DNA of 64,000 bases from Paenibacillus sp. FSL H8-0537 (GCF_038051995.1 NZ_CP150290.1:6113001-6177000); one strand, 5' to 3'. Positions 1 to 8,152 are shown, counted from the first letter of the stretch. Notes: a model not told the origin generated them from the sequence alone. Numbers and translations: made by a program.

Positions 1-659
1 GCCGCATGGCCAAAGCGCGTGCCGCCCTCCGCGGTGATCATATAATAATAGCCGTCATGACGATAAATGTGAGGACCTTCCGTCAAACCAAGCGGCGTGC
101 CGCCAAATATCGTTTGAATCGGTCCCGTTAGCGCCTTTAGCTCCTCGGAATACTGCTGAATGACGATGCCGCCGAACGGATTTTTCCCTTTACGGTGATC
201 CCATGTTAAATTGACCAGCCATTTGGTGCCATCCTCATCATGGAACAGGGAAGGGTCAAAGCCGCTGCTGTTCAAATAAATCGGCTCTGACCAAGGCCCC
301 ATAATATCGGTTGTCGTAACGACATAGTTATGCGTGTCCTTGAACGGGCCCATATGGCTTTTTACATCGGTAAACACCAGATAGAAGATGCCGTTATAGT
401 AGCTGAGGCACGGCGCCCATACTCCGCCGGAGTCGGAATTGCCGATCATATCGAGCTGGCTCGCCCGGGTAAGCGGGTGCGTGAGCACCCGCCAGTTTTT
501 CAAATCGCGAGAATGATGAATTTGAACGCCGGGAAACCATTCGAAGGTCGAGGTCGCAATATAATAGTCGTCTCCGACACGAATGATCGAAGGATCGGGG
601 TTGAAGCCCCGCAATATCGGATTGTTAATTACGTTAATCGCAAACGCCTCCTGTCTCAC
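1..659 (-). CDS. Glycoside hydrolase family 43 (beta-xylosidase-like), 3' end beyond window
   Basis: The first ~210 residues of a GH43 enzyme; the gene continues past the left edge. All three expected acidic residues are visible: the general base Asp in FNPDPSI near the N-terminus, the Asp of GFDPSLF, and the general acid Glu in GLTEGPHIY. The family cleaves xylosides or arabinosides, and the lack of a signal peptide suggests a cytoplasmic enzyme for imported oligosaccharides. It is the last visible gene of an operon with a sugar ABC transporter. The start is unclear. A GTG at 657-659 lacks a good ribosome binding site, whereas a consensus AGGAGG (647-652) lies 8 nt before an in-frame ATT at 636-638, which would give the N-terminus usual for the family. 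Substrate is inferred from family and context. Confidence 0.85.
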   Translation of the reverse strand, partial: MRQEAFAINVINNPILRGFNPDPSIIRVGDDYYIATSTFEWFPGVQIHHSRDLKNWRVLTHPLTRASQLDMIGNSDSGGVWAPCLSYYNGIFYLVFTDVKSHMGPFKDTHNYVVTTTDIMGPWSEPIYLNSSGFDPSLFHDEDGTKWLVNLTWDHRKGKNPFGGIVIQQYSEELKALTGPIQTIFGGTPLGLTEGPHIYRHDGYYYMITAEGGTRFGHA

Positions 660-674
660 ATGCTCTGACCGCTG

Positions 675-1949
675 TTACTTGATTTTCGCCAGCTCGTCTT
701 TAACGCTGCTTGCATTTTGGCCGACGATCGCGCCGACCGAATTCAGGAACTGCTCGGCACGCTTCGCGTCCAGCGCTTGGTCATAGTAGCTGAAGAAGCC
801 TTCCAAGCTGCTGCTGATGGAGCTATCGTAGGCAAACGCCAGCGGATTCATTTTTGCCTCTTCAAGTCCTGGGTTTTTCATTGGGCTGATGTTCGCGCCT
901 TCATTAATTTCCTTCCGCTGCAGCGAGTCAGTAAGGAAACGAATCGCTTCATAAGCCGCTTCTTGGTTCGTCTTGGAAGAAATCGCCATGCCTGCGCCGA
1001 AGCCGCCTTGGTAAGTGTTAATGCCGCCTTGGCCGCCATCTACGGTCGGGAATGGCACGAAGCCTACTTTATCGGCAAAGTCGCCATCGAGGAAGGAGTT
1101 CATTGCCCATTCACCTTGCAGATACATGGCAGCTTTGCCGTTCGTAAACAGCGATTCCGCTGCTGCATAATCAAGACCAAGGAAACCATTGATGAAGCCT
1201 TTGTGATCGACAGCAAGCTCACGCAGCATTTCGCCTGCTTTTACAAAGCTGTCCTGTGTGAAATCAGCTTCGCCATTTTTCGCTTTCTCGAACGGCTCCA
1301 TGCCGCCGATGCGCTGTGCCAGATAAGAAAACCAGTGCAGAACCGGCCAGCGGTCTTTGCCTGCGACTGTAATCGGAACGATATTTTTAGCGTTCAGTTG
1401 ATCCACAACACTTAGCAGCTCCGCATAGGTTGTCGGAGGAGTCAGACCATTTTCATCAAAAATTTGCTTGTTGTACCATAGGGATACTCCGCTGAACAGA
1501 ACGGGAATGCCGTAGTTTTTGCCTTCGTAAGAGAAAGTTTCCAATCCGCCATTAAGCACATCGTTTTTGAACGCTTCATCCTTATTCAGCGGCTCCGTAA
1601 TATCGCCCAGCATACTGTTAGACACGAGCGTATCGAAGGTTTCACCGCTCCAATACGTAATAATATCCGGCACCTGGTTGCCTGTAATCGCTACTTTCAT
1701 TTTGGTTTTTAAAGCTTCGTCTTCAAAAAACTCGGCCGTAAGCTCCACATTCGGATGCTCGTCGTTGAATTGCTTGATTGATTTTTCAATAATAGCCTTG
1801 TTTCTCGTTTCCATGCTCCACATGGTCAGCTTCGTTACCTCGCCCGCTCCTGCCTTCGTCCCTTCGCCTTCTGCCTTGTTTCCAGCGCTGGAGCAGCCTG
1901 CCATTACTACCATCATCAATGCCAACAATAAGATAAGACCCTTTTTCAT
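675..1949 (-). CDS. Extracellular sugar-binding lipoprotein (family 1 solute-binding protein)
   Basis: A 424-residue ABC substrate-binding protein. A lipoprotein signal peptide ends in the lipobox VMAGC, with the lipidated Cys at residue 19, followed by a Gly/Lys/Glu-rich linker and a bilobal binding domain typical of the MalE/UgpB-like family 1 binding proteins. It would be anchored outside the membrane and deliver sugars to the two permeases encoded just upstream. Start: ATG with GGGGG spaced 8 nt. It lies 56 bp after the second permease gene and 16 bp before the GH43 gene, so it is probably in one transcript. No ATPase gene is present, as is usual for Firmicute systems that share an MsmX-type ATPase. 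Substrate not determinable; xylo- or arabino-oligosaccharides fit the GH43 neighbour. Confidence 0.9.
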   Translation of the reverse strand: MKKGLILLLALMMVVMAGCSSAGNKAEGEGTKAGAGEVTKLTMWSMETRNKAIIEKSIKQFNDEHPNVELTAEFFEDEALKTKMKVAITGNQVPDIITYWSGETFDTLVSNSMLGDITEPLNKDEAFKNDVLNGGLETFSYEGKNYGIPVLFSGVSLWYNKQIFDENGLTPPTTYAELLSVVDQLNAKNIVPITVAGKDRWPVLHWFSYLAQRIGGMEPFEKAKNGEADFTQDSFVKAGEMLRELAVDHKGFINGFLGLDYAAAESLFTNGKAAMYLQGEWAMNSFLDGDFADKVGFVPFPTVDGGQGGINTYQGGFGAGMAISSKTNQEAAYEAIRFLTDSLQRKEINEGANISPMKNPGLEEAKMNPLAFAYDSSISSSLEGFFSYYDQALDAKRAEQFLNSVGAIVGQNASSVKDELAKIK

Positions 1950-2005
1950 ATTTGTTTCCCCCTTGGATAGTGTCGAATGCCGCAGCTCATAATTAGATGT
2001 CCCTA

Positions 2006-2869
2006 TTAGCCTTTAACCGCGCCCGCTACAACCCCCTTTTGAATATACTTTTGCAGAAACATGTATAAAATAATGATAGGAGCTGTCGTGATGACCAATG
2101 CCGCGCTGATCAGCGAATAATCGGCACTGAAGTTGCCCTTGAACATCATGAGGCCGAGCGGCAGCGTTTTGAGCGATTCCTTGGATACCATGACGAGCGG
2201 AAAGACGAAATCATTCATAATGTTGAAAAAGGAGAGAATCGTAATCGTCGCCAGCACAGGCTTCGCAATCGGAAAATACACTTTGAAAAACGTCTGATAA
2301 ATCGAGCAGCCGTCAATCATGGCCGCTTCCTCCAGCTCCTTCGGCACGCCCTGAAAGAAGCCATGGGCGATAAAGACAGCGACCGGAAGATTAAAGGCGA
2401 TATAAGGGAAAAACAATGCCCAGAACGAATCATAAATCCCCAGCTTGTTCGCCATCGTAAACAGTGGAATCAAGGTGCTGTGGATCGGAATCAGCATGCC
2501 GAGGAAAAATGCTCCCAGCAGCAGCTTCGAGCCCTTAAACGGCCGAATCGATAAGTAAAAGCCAATCAGCGTCGATACGACCAGCAGCCCGACTACCGAG
2601 AAGAAGGTAATGTACAGGCTGTTGAACAAATAGCCGTTGATGCCTTGGTTCCAGGCCTGCACAAAATTATCAAAATGCCACGATTCCGGCAGCCCCCAAG
2701 GGTTGGCGAAATACTCCTTATTGGTTTTAAATGACGAAATGACCATCCATACGAACGGATATCCTGTAAATACGAGATGGACCAGAAGCAGCACATACAG
2801 CAGCAATCGGGAAAAGCCTTTGCCTCGCGTCCCCGCTGGCTGCATCGTTTGAGTCGCGCTCACCTTCAT
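2006..2869 (-). CDS. Sugar ABC transporter permease, MalG/AraQ type
   Basis: An inner-membrane permease of about 287 residues with six predicted membrane segments. The EAA loop facing the ATPase is visible as EEAAMIDGCSIYQTFFKVYFP around residues 190-210. Its C-terminus (QKYIQKGVVAGAVKG) is the ending typical of MalG-type partners. It pairs with the MalF-type permease that ends 12 bp upstream. Start: the ATG at 2869 lies only 2 nt after AAGGAG, so the in-frame GTG two codons later (2863), spaced 8 nt, may be the true start. Function follows from family and operon context. Confidence 0.9.
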   Translation of the reverse strand: MKVSATQTMQPAGTRGKGFSRLLLYVLLLVHLVFTGYPFVWMVISSFKTNKEYFANPWGLPESWHFDNFVQAWNQGINGYLFNSLYITFFSVVGLLVVSTLIGFYLSIRPFKGSKLLLGAFFLGMLIPIHSTLIPLFTMANKLGIYDSFWALFFPYIAFNLPVAVFIAHGFFQGVPKELEEAAMIDGCSIYQTFFKVYFPIAKPVLATITILSFFNIMNDFVFPLVMVSKESLKTLPLGLMMFKGNFSADYSLISAALVITTAPIIILYMFLQKYIQKGVVAGAVKG

Positions 2870-2881
2870 CTCTCCTTTCTC

Positions 2882-3769
2882 TTATTGGAATCTGGCGCCT
2901 GTACGGCTCAGAAGCTTGGAAATAATAAATGCGAGGCACAATCCGAACAGCAGCAGGAAGGTGGAGATGGTGCTGCCATAGCCGAAGTCCATCATGCGGA
3001 ATGCATTTTTCATCATATAGCTTGCTAGCACTTCGCTGCTATTATTCGGCCCGCCGCCCGTCATAATATAGATCAGGTCGAAATATTTCAAAGAATTGAT
3101 CACACAGTTCAGCACCGTGAACGTAATGGTCGGCCAGATCAGCGGGATTTGAATGCTGAAAATAATTCTCCACTCTCCAGCGCCCTCTACCCGTGCCGAC
3201 TCCAGTACCTCTTCCGAGATGCCCTGAAGCGCGCCGATATAGACGATAATATAAAAGCCGATAAACTGCCAAGCGACAACCGCGATAACCGACCCTAGCG
3301 CCGTTGCTTCCTCTCCGAGCCAGGCATGTGCCCAGCTGTCGAGCCCAAGCTGCATAAGCAAACTATTCAGCAGCCCGAAATTCGGGTCGTAAATTTGCCC
3401 CCACAAAATGCCAAGCACGGCTGTAGACAGCATAACCGGTGTGAAATAAATCGTTTTCAAAAAATTTGATCCTCTCAGCTTGTAGCCCAGCACAATCGCA
3501 AAAAACAAACCGACTGGCAGTTGAATGAAAAGCGCTCCCAACGTTAATAACACTGAGTTTTTGAGCGAGGTCCATAGAACCGGATCTTGAAGCAGCCGAA
3601 TGAAATTGTCTCCTCCGTTGAACACCTTTGCCGAAACTCCGTCCCACTGGAAGAAGCTATAATAAATACTCATACTGATCGGCACAATAATAACTGCCAA
3701 AAAAATCAACAGCGCAGGTCCCATGAAAAATAACCTGCTGCCCAAGCGTCCGGCGCCTGTTTCGTTCAT
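2882..3769 (-). CDS. Sugar ABC transporter permease, MalF/AraP type
   Basis: First gene of the transporter operon, encoding a permease of about 295 residues. It has an N-terminal hydrophobic segment (FFMGPALLIFLAVIIVPIS), six membrane segments in all, and the EAA loop LESARVEGAGEWRIIFSIQIP near residues 205-225. It forms the channel with the MalG-type subunit encoded next. The ATG at 3769 is preferred because GGAGAGG lies about 9 nt upstream; a GTG three codons earlier sits too close to it. A cre-like operator (3816-3829) lies 47 bp upstream, suggesting repression by CcpA when better sugars are present. Confidence 0.9.
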   Translation of the reverse strand: MNETGAGRLGSRLFFMGPALLIFLAVIIVPISMSIYYSFFQWDGVSAKVFNGGDNFIRLLQDPVLWTSLKNSVLLTLGALFIQLPVGLFFAIVLGYKLRGSNFLKTIYFTPVMLSTAVLGILWGQIYDPNFGLLNSLLMQLGLDSWAHAWLGEEATALGSVIAVVAWQFIGFYIIVYIGALQGISEEVLESARVEGAGEWRIIFSIQIPLIWPTITFTVLNCVINSLKYFDLIYIMTGGGPNNSSEVLASYMMKNAFRMMDFGYGSTISTFLLLFGLCLAFIISKLLSRTGARFQ

Positions 3770-3815
3770 CCGTAACACCCTCTCCTAGCTTAATGCGCAT
3801 GATGCCTTGCTTTTT

Positions 3816-3829
3816 TGTATCCGTTTTCA
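3816..3829 (-). promoter_or_regulatory. cre-like operator upstream of the GH43/ABC operon
   Basis: On the minus strand the site reads TGAAAACGGATACA and matches the consensus TGWAANCGNTNWCA at 13 of 14 positions (A for T at position 10). It lies 47 bp upstream of the first permease start. CcpA binding is inferred from the motif and the sugar-uptake role of the operon. Confidence 0.55.
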
Positions 3830-3923
3830 TTATTTTATCAATGACATAAATCATTGTAATGACACGATGATTAGGTAAAATAGCACTTTCATTGGTTCGT
3901 CCGGCAGGGCGAGGGAATACAAC

Positions 3924-3950
3924 AAAAAACCGCATTCGTCTGAATGCAGT
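3924..3950 (-). terminator. Rho-independent terminator, minus strand
   Basis: On the minus strand ACTGCATTC, a 4-nt loop and GAATGCGGT (one G-U pair) are followed by TTTTTTG. It lies about 300 bp beyond the TerD-family stop codon, after the dispersed repeat, and would end that transcript before the sugar operon promoter. Confidence 0.55.
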
Positions 3951-4093
3951 TGTTTGGGATAATGCTTTTAGTTGGTGCCGGCTATTGCAGGCCATGGATA
4001 GAAACGTAATCCCGCTAAATCCTGATAGAAGCAGCCCGCTTCAATCGTATTCCCGATTGATCCCGATCGATGGCTTGGTGGAAACAGAAGACC

Positions 4094-4255
4094 CTATTTC
4101 AACCGAATCACGGATTATGGCATAGTTCGCAGACTCAGGAGCAGCTATTGGGTTAACAATCGCTATTTCGAGGGGATAATGAGGCCAATAACGGATCTCC
4201 TGTCCGCATACTGCCTGAAACCGCATAAAAGGCCAGAATAGCGGAACCTCAGTCC
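4094..4255 (+). repeat. Dispersed intergenic repeat, copy A
   Basis: About 162 bp that align without large gaps to 7205-7365. Shared blocks include CTATT at the left end, GACTCAGGAG, AACGGAT, CCTGTCCGC and CCAGAATAGCGGAACCT. The outer parts are imperfect inverted repeats (GACTCAGGAG...CTATT against AATAGCGGAACCTCAGTCC), so the element can fold back on itself. It lies downstream of the TerD-family gene, its right end just reaching the stop codon at 4249-4251. No open reading frame of note lies inside. Confidence 0.75.
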
Positions 4256-5415
4256 CAATCATCCTTGAACTCTTCTGGGCCGACATCCATTTTAAAATCG
4301 CCTTTTTCATATAGAAGCGGACTGCGTTCCACCCCGTCTTTGGAGTATTTTTCAACGTGACTGACTCGCATTTGCTTGGCATCTGTGAAATCGATATGGG
4401 CGATTGCCACCCAATAGGCGTAATCGTTTTTCTCGAGCAGTGGTGCTGTTACGGTTTGTCCCTGATGATTATCAACAATTGCGCGAACCTTCATCGATTT
4501 AAAGCTGCCTGCGCCATTGCTTAATGCGCTATAGGCAGCAAATAAAACGTAGCTTAACGCTTCCGGCCGATGAATAACAATCGTTTCTTTCCCATGTCCC
4601 ATAGCATCCCCATCCAGTTGAATGTACGGTGCAGTATGTGGTGATCCCAAATTGCGATAATAGATTTTGCCAACCTGCTTGTCCTTTGTTACATAAAAAC
4701 AATACAAATCCAAATCCTTATCCGTTTGCCATTCTAGAGTCGCCGTAACCTTGGATGACTTTTGAATGTTAATGCTTTCTTTCTTCTTGAGCTCCACTTT
4801 TAGCAGTTGGTGCGGCTTGGCCGGGGAAACAGCGGGTTCAGCAGCAGCAGCCACTTCCGCATGTGATTCGCTGTATACTTTGAGTCCAAAGCTGCTAACA
4901 AGAGCGGCGAGCCCTCCCTCAAACCCGCTTCCGACGGCACTAAACTTCCACTCTCCTTTATGGAGATAAAATTCGCCAACAACGATAGCTGTTTCTTTGC
5001 TAAGGCCTTCTCCGAGGTTGAATCTACCTATCTCCTCGCCGTTGATTGGGTTATAGATTCGCCCGACGGCGCTGCGAACTTGCGAAAAGGCTTGACCGTG
5101 CGATTCCCCATCATGAATAGTGAGTGTTACCGCGATTTTATGTATATCACTCGGTACCTTGCCTACCGAAATTTTTATAAGCTCTCGATCTCCATTCGCC
5201 GGACCTGAGTGTGCAACGGCATGCTGCCGGCTGAACGGTTGATTATAGAAGATCATATCTTCATCCTTGGCACATACACCTGCTTGATTTAAGAGGAAAG
5301 CTGATGCATTTATATCGATTGCTGGATCTGCGGTCTGCCAAGAAAGCCCCATTACAATATCGGAAATCCCGCGACCTTTTGTAACATCGATTTTTTGACC
5401 TTTTGCTAGGATCAT
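4249..5415 (-). CDS. TerD-family protein with a C-terminal TerA-like domain
   Basis: A 388-residue cytoplasmic protein. Residues 1 to about 190 form a TerD domain, beginning LAKGQKIDVTKG and including GLSWQTADPAIDINASAFLL, the acidic stretch that binds Ca2+ in the family. After an Ala/Pro-rich linker (about 195-215) comes a second domain of about 170 residues with TLEWQTDKDLDLYCFYV, resembling TerA. TerD proteins are tied to tellurite, phage and envelope-stress tolerance, but their biochemical role is poorly defined. Start: the ATG at 5415, because AAGGAG lies 7-8 nt upstream and the TerD domain begins there; an in-frame ATG 40 codons earlier would overlap the promoter of the divergent regulator. 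No other ter genes are nearby. Confidence 0.85.
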   Translation of the reverse strand: MILAKGQKIDVTKGRGISDIVMGLSWQTADPAIDINASAFLLNQAGVCAKDEDMIFYNQPFSRQHAVAHSGPANGDRELIKISVGKVPSDIHKIAVTLTIHDGESHGQAFSQVRSAVGRIYNPINGEEIGRFNLGEGLSKETAIVVGEFYLHKGEWKFSAVGSGFEGGLAALVSSFGLKVYSESHAEVAAAAEPAVSPAKPHQLLKVELKKKESINIQKSSKVTATLEWQTDKDLDLYCFYVTKDKQVGKIYYRNLGSPHTAPYIQLDGDAMGHGKETIVIHRPEALSYVLFAAYSALSNGAGSFKSMKVRAIVDNHQGQTVTAPLLEKNDYAYWVAIAHIDFTDAKQMRVSHVEKYSKDGVERSPLLYEKGDFKMDVGPEEFKDDWD

Positions 5416-5528
5416 CAACAACCGCTCCTTATCGATCTCCAATTTTACAAAATGACACATTTTTAGTATATCATACGAATCAAAGTCTATAGGCAAATAA
5501 CCAGAACACAAAAAGAATAAGAACAGGA

Positions 5529-5557
5529 TTGACATTCCGTCAAGAAGTAACTATTAT
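5529..5557 (+). promoter_or_regulatory. Sigma-A-type promoter of the Rrf2 regulator gene
   Basis: A consensus -35 TTGACA (5529-5534), a 17-bp spacer and a -10 TATTAT (5552-5557). The -10 lies inside the inverted repeat 5547-5563, as expected for a repressed, autoregulated promoter. Confidence 0.75.
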
Positions 5558-5566
5558 GGTTACAAC
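5547..5566 (+). promoter_or_regulatory. Putative Rrf2 operator 1
   Basis: The inverted repeat GTAAC-TATTATG-GTTAC overlaps the -10 box of the regulator gene. Extended to 20 bp (GTAACTATTATGGTTACAAC) it matches the site at 6033-6052 upstream of the reductase gene at 16 of 20 positions. Being a shared site for the encoded Rrf2 protein is inference. Confidence 0.6.
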
Positions 5567-5579
5567 GGTGGTGATAACA

Positions 5580-5996
5580 ATGAAGCAATTCAGCAGCCGC
5601 TTCTCGATGGGAGTCCATATTCTGACGTTGATTGCTGTTATGCCGGGAGATTGCACTGGGGATATGATTGCTGGCAGCGTAAATACGAATCCCGTCGTCA
5701 TCCGAAGAATTATGGCCCAGCTGAAAAAAGCCGGTTTGATTAATGTCCGGCCCGGTGTTGGTGGTGCTACTCTATTGAAAGACCCCGCATCTATTAGCTT
5801 ATTGGAAGTGTACAATGCGGTTGAAGTCATTGATGAGGGACCCTTGTTCCATTTTCATCCAAATCCTAGCCCGCGATGCCCTGTAGGCAGAACCATTGAA
5901 GCCTCCCTTACGGCAGAACTGACTGAAGCTCAAGCCGCTATGGAGCAGAGATTGAGCAGCGTTAGCATTGCGAAGATACTGGGACAAGTTTGTTAA
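5580..5996 (+). CDS. Rrf2-family transcriptional regulator (YwnA-like)
   Basis: A 138-residue repressor-type regulator. The N-terminal winged helix has the Rrf2 pattern: a start MKQFSSRFSMGVHIL, the recognition helix NTNPVVIRRIMAQLKKAGL (about 35-53) and the wing RPGVGGATLLKDP (57-69). Cysteines occur at positions 25, 100 (PRCPVG) and 138. They do not form an obvious three-Cys Fe-S cluster motif, so thiol redox sensing is more likely than an NsrR/IscR-type cluster. The ATG at 5580 is chosen from domain fit and GGTGGTGA just upstream. It sits next to a QorB-like reductase gene on the same strand, the arrangement of ywnA/ywnB in B. subtilis, with a shared palindrome in both promoters. A quinone or electrophile signal is inferred. 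Confidence 0.85.
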   Translation: MKQFSSRFSMGVHILTLIAVMPGDCTGDMIAGSVNTNPVVIRRIMAQLKKAGLINVRPGVGGATLLKDPASISLLEVYNAVEVIDEGPLFHFHPNPSPRCPVGRTIEASLTAELTEAQAAMEQRLSSVSIAKILGQVC

Positions 5997-6032
5997 AAAA
6001 AGCTCTTGCAATGGCTTTTTTACGCCCTCGTT

Positions 6033-6052
6033 GTAACTACTTAGGTTATAAC
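6033..6052 (+). promoter_or_regulatory. Putative Rrf2 operator 2, upstream of the reductase gene
   Basis: GTAACTACTTAGGTTATAAC matches operator 1 at 16 of 20 positions and lies 100 bp before the reductase start codon. A weaker relative (GTAACTA...TAGGCTATAA, with two extra bases in the spacer) is at 6069-6089. Confidence 0.55.
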
Positions 6053-6152
6053 AGTGAAGGTTTCAAAAGTAACTAAAGCTAGGCTATAAGGGGATTTCAA
6101 TCATTGAATCCCGTTTTATTTCACACAAACCCAACCAATGGAGGAATGAATC

Positions 6153-7010
6153 ATGAAAATTTTAGTAACTGGCGCAACTGGACAATTTGGCTCCCTCGTC
6201 ATCGATACTTTATTAAAAAACCTGCCTGCTGAACAGCTTGCGGTAAGTGTGCGTACGCCAGAAAAAGCTGCGCATTTACAAGCACAAGGTGTTGAAGTAC
6301 GCCACGGTGACTTTGATCAGCCCGAAACCCTCGATACAGCATTTGCTGGTGTGGACCGTTTGTTGATCGTTTCCGCTGATGCAGATAATGCTACACGTAT
6401 TCGCCAGCATCAAGCCGCTATCGATGCCGCCAAAAAAGCAGGCGTAGGCTTCATTGCTTACACAAGTGTTGCCAAAGCAGATAAGAGCACGCTCTCGCTC
6501 GCTGAAGTCCACCGCGCTGCGGAAGAAGCGATTCTTGCAACGGGAATTCCATATTCTCTGCTGCGTAACAACTGGTATGCTGAAAACGAAGCTGGCAGCG
6601 TACAGGGCGCCATCCACGGAGCACCTTGGCTGAATGCCACTGGCACTGCGCGTGCAGGCTATGCATTACGGAGCGATTATGCTGAAGCGGCTGCGGCTGT
6701 TCTAGCTGGCGAGGGCCATGACAATACGGTCTACGAGCTGTCGGGCAAGCCGCGTACGCAAGCTGAGCTTGCAGCCATCACTGGTGAAGCATTGGGCAAA
6801 GAAATCAACGTCGTGGATGTAGACGACGCTGCATTCGGCCAAGCTTTGACGCAAGCAGGGCTTCCTGATTTTGTCGTAGCGATGATTGTAGATTTACAAG
6901 CTCCAATCCGCGAAGGCTCCCTCGATGTAGAGAGCAATGATCTGGAAACGCTGCTTGGCCGTCCAGCTACTCCACTCAGCGCATTTGTTTCCGCTCTTTC
7001 TGGACGTTAA
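6153..7010 (+). CDS. NmrA-family NAD(P)-dependent oxidoreductase, QorB-like
   Basis: A 285-residue atypical short-chain dehydrogenase. It opens with a beta-alpha-beta fold and the nucleotide-binding GATGQFG (residues 7-13), followed by SVRTPEKAA, where the cofactor 2'-phosphate is usually read. The stretch LLRNNWYAEN is typical of the QorB/NmrA branch, which reduces quinones with NADPH or senses the cofactor. Start: ATG with GGAGG at normal spacing. A long hairpin at 7049-7100 ends the transcript. It is probably repressed by the adjacent Rrf2 regulator through the palindrome at 6033-6052. Quinone reduction is inferred from family only. Confidence 0.88.
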   Translation: MKILVTGATGQFGSLVIDTLLKNLPAEQLAVSVRTPEKAAHLQAQGVEVRHGDFDQPETLDTAFAGVDRLLIVSADADNATRIRQHQAAIDAAKKAGVGFIAYTSVAKADKSTLSLAEVHRAAEEAILATGIPYSLLRNNWYAENEAGSVQGAIHGAPWLNATGTARAGYALRSDYAEAAAAVLAGEGHDNTVYELSGKPRTQAELAAITGEALGKEINVVDVDDAAFGQALTQAGLPDFVVAMIVDLQAPIREGSLDVESNDLETLLGRPATPLSAFVSALSGR

Positions 7011-7048
7011 GCTATTGTGGCTAATAGGATAGGCAGGGCAAGCAAATG

Positions 7049-7100
7049 AAACGAGTCTGTCTCGACAGGTCAGAAATGACCTCCGGGACAGACTCGTTTT
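7049..7100 (+). terminator. Terminator after the reductase gene
   Basis: AAACGAGTCTGTC... and the matching ...GACAGACTCGTTT form a stem of more than 20 bp with few mismatches around a GAAA loop, followed by TTTTAC on the plus strand. On the minus strand T residues also follow, so it may act in both directions. Confidence 0.8.
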
Positions 7101-7204
7101 ACATTTAGATAGTCGGCAATCAACAGCTTGATGCTGTTCGTTTGTTTCCGGGGATTGCCGGGATACTCCCTGTACAAAGCTAGACTTGGCGGACACAGCA
7201 GCCG

Positions 7205-7365
7205 CTATTCCAATAAAATCAAGGGTAATGGCACAGTCCGCGGACTCAGGAGACGCTATTGCTCTGCAAATGGCCATTTTGACGGGAGGAGGAGGCCGTT
7301 AACGGATTTCCTGTCCGCGAAAGACGCAAAACCAGGTCAAAAACCAGAATAGCGGAACCTCTGTC
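7205..7365 (+). repeat. Dispersed intergenic repeat, copy B
   Basis: Second copy of the element at 4094-4255, in the same orientation and nearly the same length. The outer stretches GGACTCAGGAGACGCTATT and AATAGCGGAACCTCTGTCC are imperfect inverted repeats (13 of 19 pairs). The inner part contains GGAGGAGGAGG and AACGGATTTCCTGTCCGCG. It lies in a gene-free region and carries no convincing coding sequence. Confidence 0.75.
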
Positions 7366-7740
7366 CTCAGAAAAAAAGCAGTGAGCATCCCGAGCGTTGA
7401 GATCTCAGACTACCATCGCAAACTGCGGTCCTTTGGGCTTGAATCGTCAGATAAAATTGGGCTTGAATAAGCGCGAAGCAAGGAGCTGTACCCCAGCTCC
7501 GGCTTGCAAACGCTTCTTTGTTGCCCCTGTTGTACCCTCCATTTTTCTAGACCATTCCTGTCCTTAACGTAGATGTGGTTTTTCTGCCGATAAGGGAGAA
7601 TAACTAGAGGTAATGCTTATAATATTTTTTTCGAATTCTTTTTTTCATGGTTCCCCCGCATATAGATTTCAAATGTGAAATGAATAGTGTCTTTATTGGG
7701 CTATAGGTGTTCGAGCTTCTTCGTCATCCAAACAAAAAAA
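7366..7740. other. Gene-free stretch with one GC-rich hairpin
   Basis: I see no coding sequence or recognisable RNA. GGAGCTG-taccc-CAGCTCC with flanking GCAA/TTGC forms a hairpin around 7476-7515. The rest is AT-rich filler. Confidence 0.4.
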
Positions 7741-7769
7741 GAGACAGTCCAGCAAATGCCAGCTGTCTC
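7741..7769 (-). terminator. Minus-strand terminator beyond the DIP1984 remnant
   Basis: On the minus strand GAGACAG...CTGTCTC is followed directly by TTTTTTTG (7733-7740). It probably ended the transcript of the gene now left only as the fragment at 8000-8152. Confidence 0.55.
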
Positions 7770-7999
7770 ATCAACAAAAAATGGAACAAGTCCCCGAGCC
7801 CACCCTCACCTTATCCATACATCAGCACGTGGTAGTTACATTAAACCATATACAGCCTAGTTACATGCTAACGCGCACTCTTGTTACATTATTGGGCTAA
7901 TTCGTTATATCTTGTAGATCTGGCCCTGCATCTACTTCGGAGGTCCAACTACCCGTTGGCGGGTTGTGCTCGCTTGTATGATTTCGGTTACCAACTTGT

Positions 8000-8152
8000 T
8001 TAAATATCCAGTACATCCGTGCTCCAGTTTTTCTCTTGGATCTTGAAGTCCAATTCCCGATATTTCCTCGATAGCTCGTCAACCTCTTTTTGAAGATCTG
8101 CGATCTCAACGGTCGTATAAAATTTCACTTCTTGCCGGCTGTATCGTTCCAC
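8000..8152 (-). pseudogene. Remnant of a DIP1984-family protein (C-terminus only)
   Basis: An open frame of about 50 residues from a GTG at 8152 to a TAA at 8000. It contains RYSRQEVKF, LQKEVDELSRKYRELDFKIQ and NWSTDVL, which matches, from memory, the C-terminal end of DIP1984 proteins (about 150 residues, coiled-coil). The N-terminal two thirds are absent: the sequence upstream (8153-8226) has no matching frame. I read it as a truncated gene, not a real small protein. The family has no firmly known function. Confidence 0.6.

Noticed and set aside
717-1415. Long plus-strand open frame opposite the binding lipoprotein gene
   Set aside because: It lies antisense within a clear lipoprotein gene, has no ribosome binding site and resembles no family.
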